A stretch of DNA of 64,000 bases from Proteromonas lacertae (taxonomy: Eukaryota; Sar; Bigyra; Opalinata; Proteromonadidae): assembly GCA_002245135.1 (NCBI GenBank), contig NGBS01001161.1, positions 495,359-559,358 on the forward strand, written 5' to 3'. Under the pieces are notes generated by a model, which worked only from the letters and a program-made list of their open reading frames with translations, was not told the DNA's origin and did not search any database. The translations under genes were made by a program, and so were the position numbers. Positions within the stretch are counted from its first letter, which is position 1. Every line of letters begins with the position of its first letter. Below, in pieces: positions 38,089 to 49,743 of the stretch.

Positions 38089-39546
38089 ATGTATTTCTTA
38101 CAAGTGGTGTTGCTAATTATATTGGTTTATATCACTCCTTCTATCCATGCTCAAAATTCGAAAATCAGTTTTATACTTAAGGGTATAGAAAGACAAAATC
38201 TCAATTCCTCCGAAATTAACCAGAAAATTAAGGCGAGTAGCATTAATCATTGGCTTCTTTTAGATCATTACTCTGATGTATATCATTTTTATTCTTCTTA
38301 TCCTTATTAGAGTAATTTCAAAACTCCAAGGCGTTATGGTTTAAGAAATATTCAGTTGTGGAAATATCTCGAATCCTTTATAGATAATGTAGTTATTGAA
38401 GAAATTTATCAAAATGAGAGTATTTATAAACGTTACAACTACTTGAACGCTTATGCTCAAAGTTTAATGGTTTATGGAGAGTATTTAAATAATTTTAACT
38501 CTAATTTATAGCCTTGTTTTCAGCCAAACAAAGAATTACACAGAATCTTACCCTTACTTCAGTAAGGCATGTCCACTGGTTGAAATATTGTATGGTACAC
38601 ACTCTACATTAGCCAAACAGTGTTATGATTACATGTTATTCTATCATTAGTATGAATATATCTAAATTATCTTAATTACTAGTTATGCAAATGATTCAGA
38701 GAGTTTTTTAAATTTATATACATATGTATATAAAAGATTTTACTTTGGTACATATGAACATAAATATTATTTCCACGATATGTCTCATTTGGATTTATTA
38801 ATGATTAGAATTATACAACTTAACAAAAACTATAAAAAATATCAAAAATATTTAAACGAAGCACATTTAACAATGCAAATGATAACTGAACGAGATGTAG
38901 AAGCAAAATATTGTATATTTTTTTATTTATATGCAATTCTATTAGTTTTGAAATTTTATCGTAATTTAATAAATGAATTTGGTGGTAAAGGAGTAACAAA
39001 TTTTAAGCATTATCTAAATTATTTAGAAGTATTTATTTATTATGTTTATTATATATATAATAATAGACTCAATCAGATGAATATGATTTAGAATATAATC
39101 AAGTAGCATTTTTATATTATATTGGTGAATTACTTGATACAGAATTAAGACATACAGCTTTAGATAAAGAGGATTATTTCTTTGATGTAGATACAAGATA
39201 TTATGATAAATTGTTAATAATAAGACAAAAGACAATCATATCATTTGTAGTAATTGGTTTATGTGTATTATTTGCATTAAGTCTTACCATTTATTATATA
39301 TTCAAATCAAAGAATATTAAAATACAAATACAGTTCTTTAAGAATGATGATGATAATGATGTAAATGCAAATGTTAATGATATTCAATTAGCATTATCTG
39401 AAGCTGAAAGAAAGAAAGATATTGGTGAAATCATTGATCAAACAACTTCATCATCATCAAAATCAACTCCTGTTGTCAATATAAATCACAAAAAATACAA
39501 AAATTTGAAGCATAGAAAAGGAGAAAAGAAGACTTCCCAACCATCC

Positions 39547-39610
<64 letters not shown>

Positions 39611-41025
39611 GCAACAACAACATCAACAGTAACGCTAATACTATAGAAACAAATAATATTCGGAATGCAAGTAGATTTTCATCAATATCCGAATTATCAA
39701 TTTCTCAGAATAGTGTTGATATAGTATTAGAAACTCCAGAAGTGATAAGTCCAGCAACAGAACCAATCTCTCCCATAGAAACATCACATAATACACCTGA
39801 ATTAGCTGATCCATTAGTATCAATACCTGAAATAGATACACCTACAAATAAGAATGTTGATTCAACTACCAGTAATAATAATAAAATTATTAAACCTACT
39901 CCAATATCACCACCTTCACCACCACACTCATTGTCATCTTTCTCTCCTATGAATACCAATGAAAGAATGAATGATAGTGAAAAGCATTCTTCATCATTAC
40001 TTGAATCATTAGTTGAAGAATCATTAACTCCAGGTGAAACAAATACAGCTACAAAGAAACAGATATATTGTTTGCCAGAAATAAAACCAGTTTATACTTT
40101 ACCGACTGTAGTTGATAATGCAAACAACAGTAATACTCCCAACACTAATTACATTAGTTATATGAATACATATTTATATAGTAATAACAATACACAAGTG
40201 AATGATTTAAATATGTATTCTATGCCTAATACTAATCATAATAATGGTTATGTATATAATTCACTTCCTGCAGTAATTGGTGTTAATAATAATATGAATT
40301 CATCAAGTAATTCAGATTATGGTTATTCTCCATTAGATTACAATAGTCAATATACACAGTCATATATTACAACTGATTCTTATCAATATATTACACAACC
40401 ACAAGCAACTCCTGTTGCTACCACAGTATTACCGCAATCCCCAACTGAAATCCCATTGTCCAATATGAATCCTGTATCACCCATCCGTCTAAGTAATATG
40501 GGAAATAATAATAATAATAATAATAATTACACTTCACTTTCACCAGTTATTCTATCTCCACATACTACTCCAGTCACATCACCTACTATTAATCCAATAC
40601 TTCATAGTTATTCACCATCTACAATAGAACAACAACAACCACATCAACATCATCATCAGCAACAACAGCAGCAGCAAGTATTACCATCTCATACAACATA
40701 TCCAACAACAAACACTAATGGTAAAGTGAATTTATCAATTAGATTGTATATTTCACCAAATAATATATCATACAATTATTCAAAGATATATATATCTTGT
40801 ATTAGAAATGGTAGAGAATATTTGATGAGGATGACTCCTGAAACTCCAACAACCTCACATATTCTATTTCAATTACCAAATACAACATCCTATTTCAATT
40901 ATTATTATGTAATTGATGATGGTATAAATGGCTATTTGAAGGAAGAAAATAATATGAGGTCTATAGCGATTGATCCAATCCAAGATATTGAAATTACTGA
41001 TGTATTATATGCAAATATGAGTTAA
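38089..41025 (+). CDS. Type I single-pass membrane protein with Asn-rich cytoplasmic tail
   Basis: Six exons (38089-38277, 38311-38480, 38512-38649, 38683-38912, 38946-39028, 39067-41025), 922 residues. A signal peptide (MYFLQVVLLIILVYITPSIHA) and an extracellular part of about 270 residues rich in Tyr/Phe and Asn (unrecognised) precede one membrane helix (TIISFVVIGLCVLFALSLTI). The long tail includes a polyasparagine run (39547-39635, AAC codons), a Ser/Pro-rich region (PPSPPHSLSSFSP), HHHQQQQQQQ, and a folded-looking end (KVNLSIRLYISPNNIS ... YYYVIDDG) that could be a carbohydrate-binding-like beta-sandwich, though this is a guess. A receptor or sensor role is inferred from topology only. 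Confidence 0.75.
39547..39635 (+). repeat. (AAC)n coding microsatellite, polyasparagine
   Basis: A near-perfect AAC repeat, about 27 units with a few AGC and ATC interruptions, in frame in the cytoplasmic tail of the membrane protein. Confidence 0.95.
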
Positions 41026-41209
41026 AATGTGAATGTTTGTTTGTAAATATCTTGATATATATTTATTAGAGACAATATGCGAAATTAGTAACATATTATA
41101 GAAAATAATATTATTAAATGTGTTTTTTTATTACTGTTGTTTTTATATATGTAAAAGAACAATAAGCAAAACAATTTGAATAGTGATAGAGTATTAATTT
41201 TGTTTAATC

Positions 41210-43271
41210 TTAATCTTTCTTTGTATGTTCGGTTTCTTTAGATCTATTGTCCAATGTGTTAAACAATCTATAACCAAAGAAAGCTAAAATTGTCAATAAT
41301 GGGCAAAGATAACCAAGAACAGTAAACATTGTCAGATTAATCCAGTATTGTACAAACAAATATAATATAATTCCCAAAGTACCATGAAAACCTGCAGCCC
41401 AAATAATACCACTCCATACAAATCCACCAAATGTTGTCTTCATATACATCAAATAAAAAACATAAATACCAACTGGAGCGATAACAAATATAGTAAATAA
41501 CAAAGCTAACATTGGATTGGCTCTATTATCTGGAGCTCTAAATATATGGTCAAACACTGGTAATGGTTTTAAAGTTGTATCTGATTCATATAACAATGGA
41601 CGATGGTATAATGGTAATTCTTTTGAAGGTGCAGCAGGTAAAGTGATTTGGAAGTTAGCAAATTCCCATTGGATTGATTCTTGAATAGATGTATCACCAA
41701 TTAATAATATACATTTATAATCACCACTTTTATATTTAAATCCTTCATTTAATACAGATGTATCTTTAAGATTGATTGTTGATACATATTGTGATTTCTT
41801 TATTGTTGCTACTGATGTATATTGTACTTCACCAGATGTATGAATGAATTGAATGAATACTTGTTGTGGTTGGAATTCATTTCCAATACTGTCTTTAATA
41901 TCAAAACTAACTGTTATTGTTGTAGATGGATCTACTGATATTGATTCAGCTATCTTCTTTGGATATTCTGGTGCTTTTGATTCACTTCCACTGGATAATG
42001 ATACTTTGAGTTTATTAATATTTAATGTAGTAATTACATTACAGTGTAAAATATAAGAATCAACTGATAAATATGATTGTGGTGCTTCTAAATGTAATTT
42101 CAATTCATATGTACCTGGTTTGCCTTCTTTAAATACTGGTATAATGACATTATTACCTTTCTTTTCACCATTTACATTTGATAATACTTCATCTTCACCA
42201 ACTAATGATTGTAACAAATTCACATTTCCACCTTTTACATCTTCATCCCATAAAGATTTAATACTAATAGTTGCTTTACCATCACCATTATCTTTAATAC
42301 TGGGAGTAACGAGTGATAATATGATTGGTTTACCTTTAGGATTCTGTTCAATAGCTTTTAAACCAGCTAATACGAAATAAGCATCTTCAATTGAATTAGT
42401 ATCTTTTGAATCTAATAAGTATTTTGTTAATTGTAATATTTGATTTGAAGTGATTGTAATATCTTCACTGTTTAATGGTAATGAGAAATAACCTATTAAT
42501 ATTCTAGAGGTAGTTTGTAATTGTAATTTTTCACCAAATGAAAGTGTTAAATCATCAGCTGATTCTAATTCACCTAAGAGATTATTAAAACCTTCATTCA
42601 TTTTACCAACATATTGCTTTAATTCATTATCTGATTTTAATTGTGATAATATATAATAGGCATGGGATGCTGTTAATACAGATGCTTGGGATTTCTTACC
42701 TTCTTTTGTACGGAATGTTCCATCTGGTTCTTGGTATGACATTAAGTTCTTGAGGTAATTGTCAGGTAATGAAATTCCACTAGCTAATGCAGCAAGAGCA
42801 GCATTTACATAACTTCTCAAAGAATGACCATATCCATCAGTTATTGCGCTTTTACTATTGATATATATATTATAATAAATATACACATCATCTGCTAAAC
42901 TGATTTTACATCCAAGTTCATTCATTCCTCTTAAAGCATAAGATAGTACTTTTATATCTTGACCAGCACTTAAATAGCCTTCAAATTTTTTACAATACTA
43001 TTTTAAAAATAATATTAAATTGTGAGATATACAGTTGCATCAGCCTTCTTACTTCCTATCATCTTTAGAAGTGCAACAGCATAATATCCATCTTGTGAGT
43101 TTGAAAAATCCTTTAATGTATCAACTGCTAATTTTTCATATGCTTCTTTGTCAGCTTTTGTAAAGGGAGCCATATCCTGTGATAATGCTAATGCAATAAT
43201 TGCAAATCCAATCAAAGCAATGTATTTACTCCTATATATTATTAGTGTTTATGAAATTTTGAAATATACAT
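41210..43271 (-). CDS. RPN2: Ribophorin II (oligosaccharyltransferase subunit) with a split start codon
   Basis: Four coding exons (43270-43271, 43033-43231, 42885-42997, 41210-42854), 652 residues. The lumenal part has the ribophorin pattern (SYQEPDGTFRTKEGKKSQAS; FLV AGLKAI-like stretch). The C-terminal signature PVFDHIFRAPDNRANPMLAL is followed by three membrane helices (ALLFTIFVIAPVGIYVFYLM; GFVWSGIIWAAGFHGTLGI; YLCPLLTILAFFGY). The only sensible start is AT (43271-43270) joined to G across a 38-nt intron (43232-43269), giving MSKYIALIGFAIIALALSQ, a good signal peptide. A second small intron (42855-42884) is a multiple of three. It works with STT3 in N-glycosylation at the ER membrane. 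Identity is firm; the split start is inferred. Confidence 0.93.
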
Positions 43272-43401
43272 TCAGGAAAAAGAGTTAGAAAAATAATTGA
43301 AATGCTTGAAATCGAGTCAAAGCTTGAGATCTACAAAACTTTATCATCGTTTTTCTCTCTAACAAAACAATACAATACAAAAAATAATATTAAATAATGC
43401 A

Positions 43402-44642
43402 TCACTGTGGCTTAATTTTCTTGATTCGTTTTTCTAAATTGCTAATATTCTCAGACATCTTTTCTAAATTTGTTTGTAACCCATATTGAACCTATAAATA
43501 TAGATAATATGATATATATACTGTTTCAAGTAGTTGTTTATCTTGTTCTTTTATTGTCAAACTCTGATTTACTGATTTTTCTAAAGCTACAAATCTATTA
43601 GTCAAGTCAATAGCTGAATGGTGTAAAGTCTCTAATGTCTATTAACAATATAATCAATAAAACATAAAAATACTTTTAATCTCTTAACAAGAGGTGGTAA
43701 TTGTTTGACATATCCTCCCACTTCACTGAAATATTTATACAATTCTTCAACATGAACTACAGCTTGTTTATCTAAAGAAATATTCTCAATCTTTCTCATA
43801 TTTATCTTTTTCATAGCGTCACTTTCAAGCTTTTCCATTTTTGTCACAATTTCTTGTATTTCAGGTACAAAAGATTCTAATGTAATGATCTTTGATTCCA
43901 ATGAGTTGATTTTGGATTGTAAATCAAATAATGCAACTTTATTATCTAGTGGTGGTGGAATTGCATATAATTCATAAGTAACTGGTACAATGGAATCATT
44001 AGCTGATGATATTGATGATGACTTCAACTGATCTATATTCTGCTGCAATCTTTCTGCTAATTTTGAATTTTGTTGATAAGACTATTATTAATAATAGTGA
44101 ATAAATACTTCCATAATAGCTGGAGGACGTGGATGAATTCTTGGATCTGTTTCTAATCTCTCAAGTTTGTTTTTCATATCTTCTAAATCTGATTGATAGT
44201 TTTCCCATGTGGATACAGAAGAATTCTATTTAATAATCAAATATATATTTGCATAATACATTTTCAGAGATTTGTTCCATATCACTTGTTAATTCATCAA
44301 ATTGTTGTTTTATCATTGCAAATCGTTGATATGGAGTGAAATAAGTGCTATATGCACGAAGTGTAGAAGCTAATAAAACTTTATAAATACTCTATCCATA
44401 CATTCCTCGTTATGTTGAGTAATTTGTTGTAAAGCTTTTTTTGGACTAATATTTTCTTCGTCTATATAGCCTCTTGACTCACTTTTATCCTAACATAAAA
44501 CATAAATAATTGCTTTTAATACTCTAGAATCAATATTTTTATGTGGTAAAGATGTAAAATGATTAGGAAGATCCTCTTCAACACGTGGTTGAGGGTTTGC
44601 AGGTCTTTCATATATTTCTTCGCCAGATTGTTGCGAATCCAT
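43402..44642 (-). CDS. Dynamitin (dynactin subunit 2)
   Basis: Seven exons (44523-44642, 44402-44489, 44260-44369, 44109-44225, 43674-44081, 43522-43638, 43402-43491), exactly 349 residues, TGA stop. The sequence is largely coiled coil. The C-terminal third matches the dynamitin family best: LPPLVKRLKTLETLHHSA (family: LPPIVQRL..L..LH..A), then NRFVALEKSV and NLEKMSENISNLEKRI. The middle has YELYAIPPPLDNKVALFDLQ, corresponding to the family block after the first coiled coil. The N-terminal acidic dynactin-binding part is short and less like animal homologues. Dynamitin holds the dynactin shoulder together and links dynein to cargo. The gene uses six introns of 27-35 nt. Confidence 0.85.
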
Positions 44643-44731
44643 CCCTTTTAAAAATACTATCAAATCAAATTCAAGTTTATATTTGACAAGCTTTTTTTAT
44701 TTTTTTCTTTTCTTCACATAAACTAGACTAG

Positions 44732-45416
44732 ATGCAGGATATTAGACCCAAGTATTTTAATCATTATGACTGCAATTACCTTAGAACACAGAATAAGAAG
44801 CTGTTCACACCATTTATGTTATTTGCTGGTGAAATTAGAGACCAAGTATATCCTATCTGTAATAAAAAAGGTTACACGAGATTTACCTAATGGTACTTTT
44901 ATTGAAAGAGGAGTAGAGATTGCATCAAGGTGGGAAAAACTGAGTCCAGAATATAAAAAAGAGTTAGAAAAGCGTTTACAAGTAGAACCAGCAAAAAGAG
45001 ATAGGCAAACATCCTCCGTACTATAATAATCGATTTTACTTCTCTAGAATTCTAAATCAAACAGTAATTCTGACAAACCACTTAAGAAGAAGCATAAGAG
45101 AGATCCAGGAGCACCAAAACAACCATGTACATCATTCATGTTTTTTTGTCACGATAAAAGGAAGATGTTGAAAGAAGAAAACCCAGATTTATCTATATCA
45201 GAATGTATTATCACTTATATTATATGTGTTTTTAATAGCTGGTAAATTATTAGGACAAATGTGGAGAGGATTAAGTGATTCAGAAAAACAAGTATTATCT
45301 GTATAGTCTATTAGTAATAGAAATACATTAATCAAGCTGATATTGATAAGAAGAGATATTCAAAAGAGATGGAAGAATATAATAGAACGAAAAATCAAGA
45401 AATGAATAAAACCTAA
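44732..45416 (+). CDS. Two-HMG-box chromatin protein (HMGB-like)
   Basis: Six exons (44732-44751, 44785-44845, 44871-45017, 45048-45204, 45239-45291, 45321-45416), 177 residues. Box A (KKLFTPFMLFAGEIRDQVTR ... ASRWEKLSPEYKKEL) becomes continuous only when a 25-nt intron (44846-44870, GTATATCC...AAAAAAG) is removed; its acceptor AAG is atypical here. A Lys-rich linker (KPLKKKHKRDPGAPK) leads to box B (SFMFFCHDKRKMLKEENPDL ... GKLLGQMWRGLSDSEKQ ... KKRYSKEMEEY), of the NHP6/SSRP1 type. It bends and binds DNA non-specifically. There is no acidic tail. It starts 89 bp from the divergent dynamitin gene. Confidence 0.85.
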
Positions 45417-45535
45417 TTAAATTAATTAGAATTTAAAGAATATTTATACAGATATATGAATTTATGAGTATTTGTTTTTGTGTTTGGTTAAATGATAAAG
45501 AAAAAAGATATGAATTTGAAAAAAATGAAAAAATG

Positions 45536-45542
45536 AAAAAAA
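45536..45542 (-). terminator. Pol III T7 terminator of tRNA-Leu
   Basis: A run of seven T on the tRNA sense strand begins five bases after the discriminator base, as expected for RNA polymerase III termination. Confidence 0.8.
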
Positions 45543-45547
45543 GTATT

Positions 45548-45629
45548 TGCATTGAGTGGGGTTTGAACCCACGAGTGCGAACACATCACGACCTTAACGT
45601 GACCCCTTGGACCGCTCGGGCATCAATGC
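45548..45629 (-). tRNA. tRNA-Leu (anticodon AAG)
   Basis: The sense strand is minus. The acceptor stem GCATTGA pairs fully with TCAATGC. The D-arm/A box reads TGCCCGAGCGG. The anticodon stem TCACG/CGTGA closes the loop TTAAGGT, so positions 34-36 are AAG (Leu, CUU/CUC). A long variable arm (GTG-TTCG-CAC) marks a class II tRNA. The T arm is GTGGG-TTCAAAC-CCCAC with B box GGTTCAAACCC. The discriminator is A, as for leucine tRNAs. No intron. Confidence 0.97.
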
Positions 45630-45711
45630 TATTGAAAGTTCAACAAAATGTGATTATATGAATAAATCCTCAGCTTGTTTATTCAAATCTTTATTCCCTC
45701 CAAAATTAAAA

Positions 45712-47867
45712 ATGGCTGAATCTGAAAAGGATAGAGACTTAGAAATATTATTAGAGTATTAATTGTTTAGTTATTATTATAATTAGTAATTATGAGAGCA
45801 TTATTTCATCAAATTTATATTCCGATTCTATTCCAATAAGGTTACAATTGATTAAAGATGAAAATGTTGTTCAAATTCTTGATACATTCCCCATGCCGTT
45901 GGATTCAGTATTGAATTTATATTGTTTATTTTAGATTGAAATAAAAGATGATGAAGAAATGAAATCAAAAAAGAAACAAAGTAAAAATATAATTCAAAAT
46001 ACAAATTTTAAAAAGCTGAAAGTATCTATTCCTGCAGATACAGCAGAATCTATAAAAGCAGAATATTTATCAATATATTTCCCAACAAGACTAATTTCAA
46101 CTCCAAATGATGCATCATCTTTATCATCGCCATCTCAATCACAATCTCAAAGTACACCAACAAAACCATCAAAATCAACACCAATTACTATAACTAATAA
46201 ATCTCCATCACCCCTGTTAAGAAATACACAAAGAGTGGTAATAAATAGTTCAAAATTATCAAATCCAAAATTAATATTAGAAGAACTTAAGCCAATAATT
46301 AATCCAACTGATCCATTTTTGCTTGATTCCTGTTTGCCTTATTTGAATAATTTAATAAAGACTAAGAAGATTGTTAATAACAATAATTTATCAAATAGTA
46401 AGTTTATATGTTATTGGTGCCAAAATACTCCCAGAATAATTAATAATCCAGCTCTTTATTATTCAATATTTCTATCAATTACAGTAAAACTTCCATTATT
46501 TGTATTTACATGTATATCACAAAATCAAGTCAATAAATCAAATTATTATAGATCTAATGCATTTCAGTTGTTTTCTAATGAATTAAAAGTTTATAATATA
46601 CCATTAGTAGGATTGTACATGGAAGAGAAAGATGTATAATTTACATTTATAATATGATATATATATATAGTTATCTTCATTTTTTGGTCAATTTACTCGT
46701 AAAACAAAACCATTTATAATTATCACTGATGAATCATTATTACCATGTATGTATTTATTGTAATTGTTTTAATAAATAGCTTCCCGTAAATATACATTAG
46801 TTTGTAGTAGAACATCAGCTTGTTCATTTCTGTCATTCGACTGTAATTCAGTTTATGGAAAATATGAAAATATTCCATTGAAGTTAATAGAATCAATAAA
46901 TAATAAAGAACAGATTAGTATTGATAATGAAAATTACATTCAATTTTATAAACATATTATTTCTTATCCTACAGAATTAACAACAAAAATATCAACAGAA
47001 TGGATATTACCTTTATCAATACAAAAGTTTTTATATAAAGCAGATACAATTGAAAAGTCATGGATTGTAGAATTACCTGATGTTATAATTAATAAATGGA
47101 ATAGAGTTAATTGGGATAATGTAAATATAAAATATCATAATATTATAAAGAATAATAATAAATATATGATGAGTATTGATAGTTTTTACAATGAATATGA
47201 AAATAACAAAACAGCCAATAATCCTCTATTAAAATATGGATTATTATTTCAATGTTATACTGGTAGAATATCTCCAATAATGATATTCAAAATATTTATT
47301 GAGAAAAACAATAACATCATTCCAAATGATATAATCTATGTATATTTTAGTAACTTAGAAATTTCTTATTATAAATTGTATGAAAAACATAGTGATAGTA
47401 TATATATATTTGTATTATATATTATAGTTATTTTTCCTATAATAATATCAAAGTATATACCACAATGGGTTATTGAAACATTAGAAGATCATTCTACAGA
47501 TAAAAGAGCAAACAGAAATTATCCAGCAGATTTTGAATCAGCAATTACTGATGATAAATTGTTTAATGTTATACAGAAATATTTAGTGAATAATGGAATT
47601 ATTCCATTTGAATTGTTGAATTATTGGGTTGATTTTCCCATTTACAATACTCAACCACCGTTAGTTCCTGTTGATTTAACAATCTCTTTATTAAATAAAT
47701 ACTTTTGCAATGGATGTGAAAGTGTTTTATATCATATTTTAGATTCTTATAATGATAATAATGAACCATTATCAAGTGATGAAATAGTTACAGGTAAAAT
47801 GAATATTATGGATGTTGAGAAACTACATAGACAAATTAATGTTGAATCTTTTATTAATAATATGTAA
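45712..47867 (+). CDS. Degenerate class II photolyase-like protein
   Basis: Six exons (45712-45755, 45787-45907, 45935-46633, 46671-46746, 46780-47397, 47428-47867), 665 residues. After a Ser/Pro/Thr-rich N-terminal third comes a photolyase N-domain-like segment (FICYWCQNTPRIINNPALYY ... KLPLFVFTCI ... NELKVYNIPLVGLY), equivalent to the YWMSRDQR...NWAL block of class II CPD photolyases. The C-terminal half keeps the class II order: PLLKYGLLF, an LEISYYKLYEKH region, IPQWVIETLEDHSTDKR, ITDDKLFNVIQKYLVNNGII. The YWMSRD arginine pattern and the conserved GW-x-HN-x-LRMYW flavin/electron-transfer region are replaced (GIIPFELLNYW). It is probably no longer a light-driven repair enzyme; a structural or signalling role is inferred. 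Confidence 0.72.
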
Positions 47868-47898
47868 AATGTATGTGTTTTTTTTATTTTTTTATTTC

Positions 47899-49597
47899 TT
47901 ATAATAATAAAAACATAAAATTCATTAACAAATAAATGCTTATATTAAGTTTTTCAACAATTTGATTTACTTCTGTTGGATTTTTTCCTAATAATTGTTG
48001 TCTAATATCATTCCTTATCTTCTTTCTCAAATAGAAAATAACAACAACAATAATACCAATAAAAACTAATCCAAATACAACCGATAATGAAATAATCAAT
48101 GATAAATTATGACATTTATTATAACAATCACCTTTCTCTTCCAAAACATCACAAGGTCTACCACCATTATAAGATGGTTGTATTATTTCTCTTGTTCTAT
48201 AATGATAGCCTTTACCGCATTTCTCAGAACACTCACTCCATTCACTCCAATCACTCAATTTACAATTTCTTGGATAAGTTTCTTCATCATCCCAATCTAT
48301 TTTAGTTGATGAATCTAAAGACTTTATTTGTCTGAAATATTCTTCTTTATATTCTGTTAATAACAATGGATAACCAATACTAATTATATCTTGAATAACA
48401 AAATCAGGATTTGTACCTGAACTTTCTGGAAAATCATTCACAATATAATGTGTATTTGGATTTTCATACACTCTAAGTTGTGTATCCCAAGCATTTCCTT
48501 TCTGTAATGCTTGTATATGTCCATATCTAAAGTCTTCAGCTATTAATTCTTCTGATCTTGAGATATTATAATCATAATGCATCCAAATATCAGCAAGTTT
48601 TACATATTTTAATCCATCCTCTATTGTGTATTTGTATTTTCCTTCTTCTCCAAGATATTCTACTCTTGCATCTTTGAATATTTGATACATTGATGATGTT
48701 GGAGTTAAAGCTCCCCAATATTCTTTATTATCTTTATCTTTGTATATTCTACCTACAAATACTTTTGGTATTGGTGATGTAATATTTGTTACTACAGATT
48801 TGTATTTGTTGTATGTATCTAATGTTTTGTAAAATACTTCATCTGCTAATGCTTCTGCATTAGTCATAATTCCACATATTTTCAAAAATTCAACTCTATG
48901 TATTACAATAATAATAATTTATATATATTATACACTCCAAAAACATTCATTTCATTATTAAACTGTGAAATAAATACATTTCCAATTTTCGAGTGATCTT
49001 TCCAATCTTCAGATGTAACAAAAGCAACTTCATTGTTGACTTTTAATATTTCTTCCTATAATAATAATCATTATTGTTGATATTTAAATACATTATCAAA
49101 ATATGTTTCATTAGTTGTTGTGTTATATTTCTGTACAACTGGAATATAGTGACCTTTTACTTCTTCACTCTCTATATATGAATGAATATTATTTGTTGAT
49201 ATATGATCGACAAAACCTGTAGCTTGTAATAAGCTAATTTTATCCAATTTGACTAAGATTGGATATATTGTTGGATCTGTGGCTGTTATATCCTTAACAG
49301 GAACATAAATCACATTCTTATATCTATAAAAAATATAAAGTCATGTTTGCTTTAATACTCAGGTGGTAAAGGTAAACCACATCTAACCAAAGCATATTTA
49401 ATTGTCTCATCTTTATAATTGTACTCTACATCAACGTAGGTGTTATAATAGGTAATAGTATAAATATTGGAATAAGTCAGATTAACTTTGTATGGGAAAT
49501 AGTCTTTTCCTTCCACAAATATTTGTGGATCGGTACAGTCTTTTGAAAATACCTGTTGAATTAACAATAAAACTATAATATAGCGAAATATAGCCAT
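47899..49597 (-). CDS. Surface receptor: TroA/FecB-like binding domain, TSP1, one TM (copy A)
   Basis: Exons 49359-49597, 49092-49323, 48934-49055, 47899-48895; 529 residues. Signal peptide (MAIFRYIIVLLLIQQVFS), then a class III substrate-binding-protein fold: N-lobe FPYKVNLTYSNIYTITYYNT and ALVRCGLPLP, the long linker helix VEFLKICGIMTNAEALADEV, and C-lobe PKVFVGRIYKD ... LADIWMHYDYNI. A thrombospondin type 1 repeat follows (LSDWSEWSECSEKCGKGYHY ... CYNKC), then a membrane helix (SLIISLSVVFGLVFIGIIVV) and a short basic tail. Such TroA/FecB-like proteins bind siderophores or metals in bacteria; diatom FBP1 is a eukaryotic relative in iron uptake. Ligand unknown here. It lies in tandem with copy B, same strand, with matching intron positions. 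Confidence 0.85.
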
Positions 49598-49743
49598 TTA
49601 AAGTATTTCTAAAATTATAAATGCTTGGCTTGATTCAAATTATTTAAACATCTCTTAATATCTCTGTGTATTAGTATTTTATAGCAAATCAAAACACATA
49701 AATAAATATAGTCACTCAAGTTAAAATAAAAAAAATAAAATCA

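Noticed and set aside
45464-45661. 65-codon plus-strand open frame
   Set aside because: It runs through the minus-strand tRNA-Leu gene and has no coding features.
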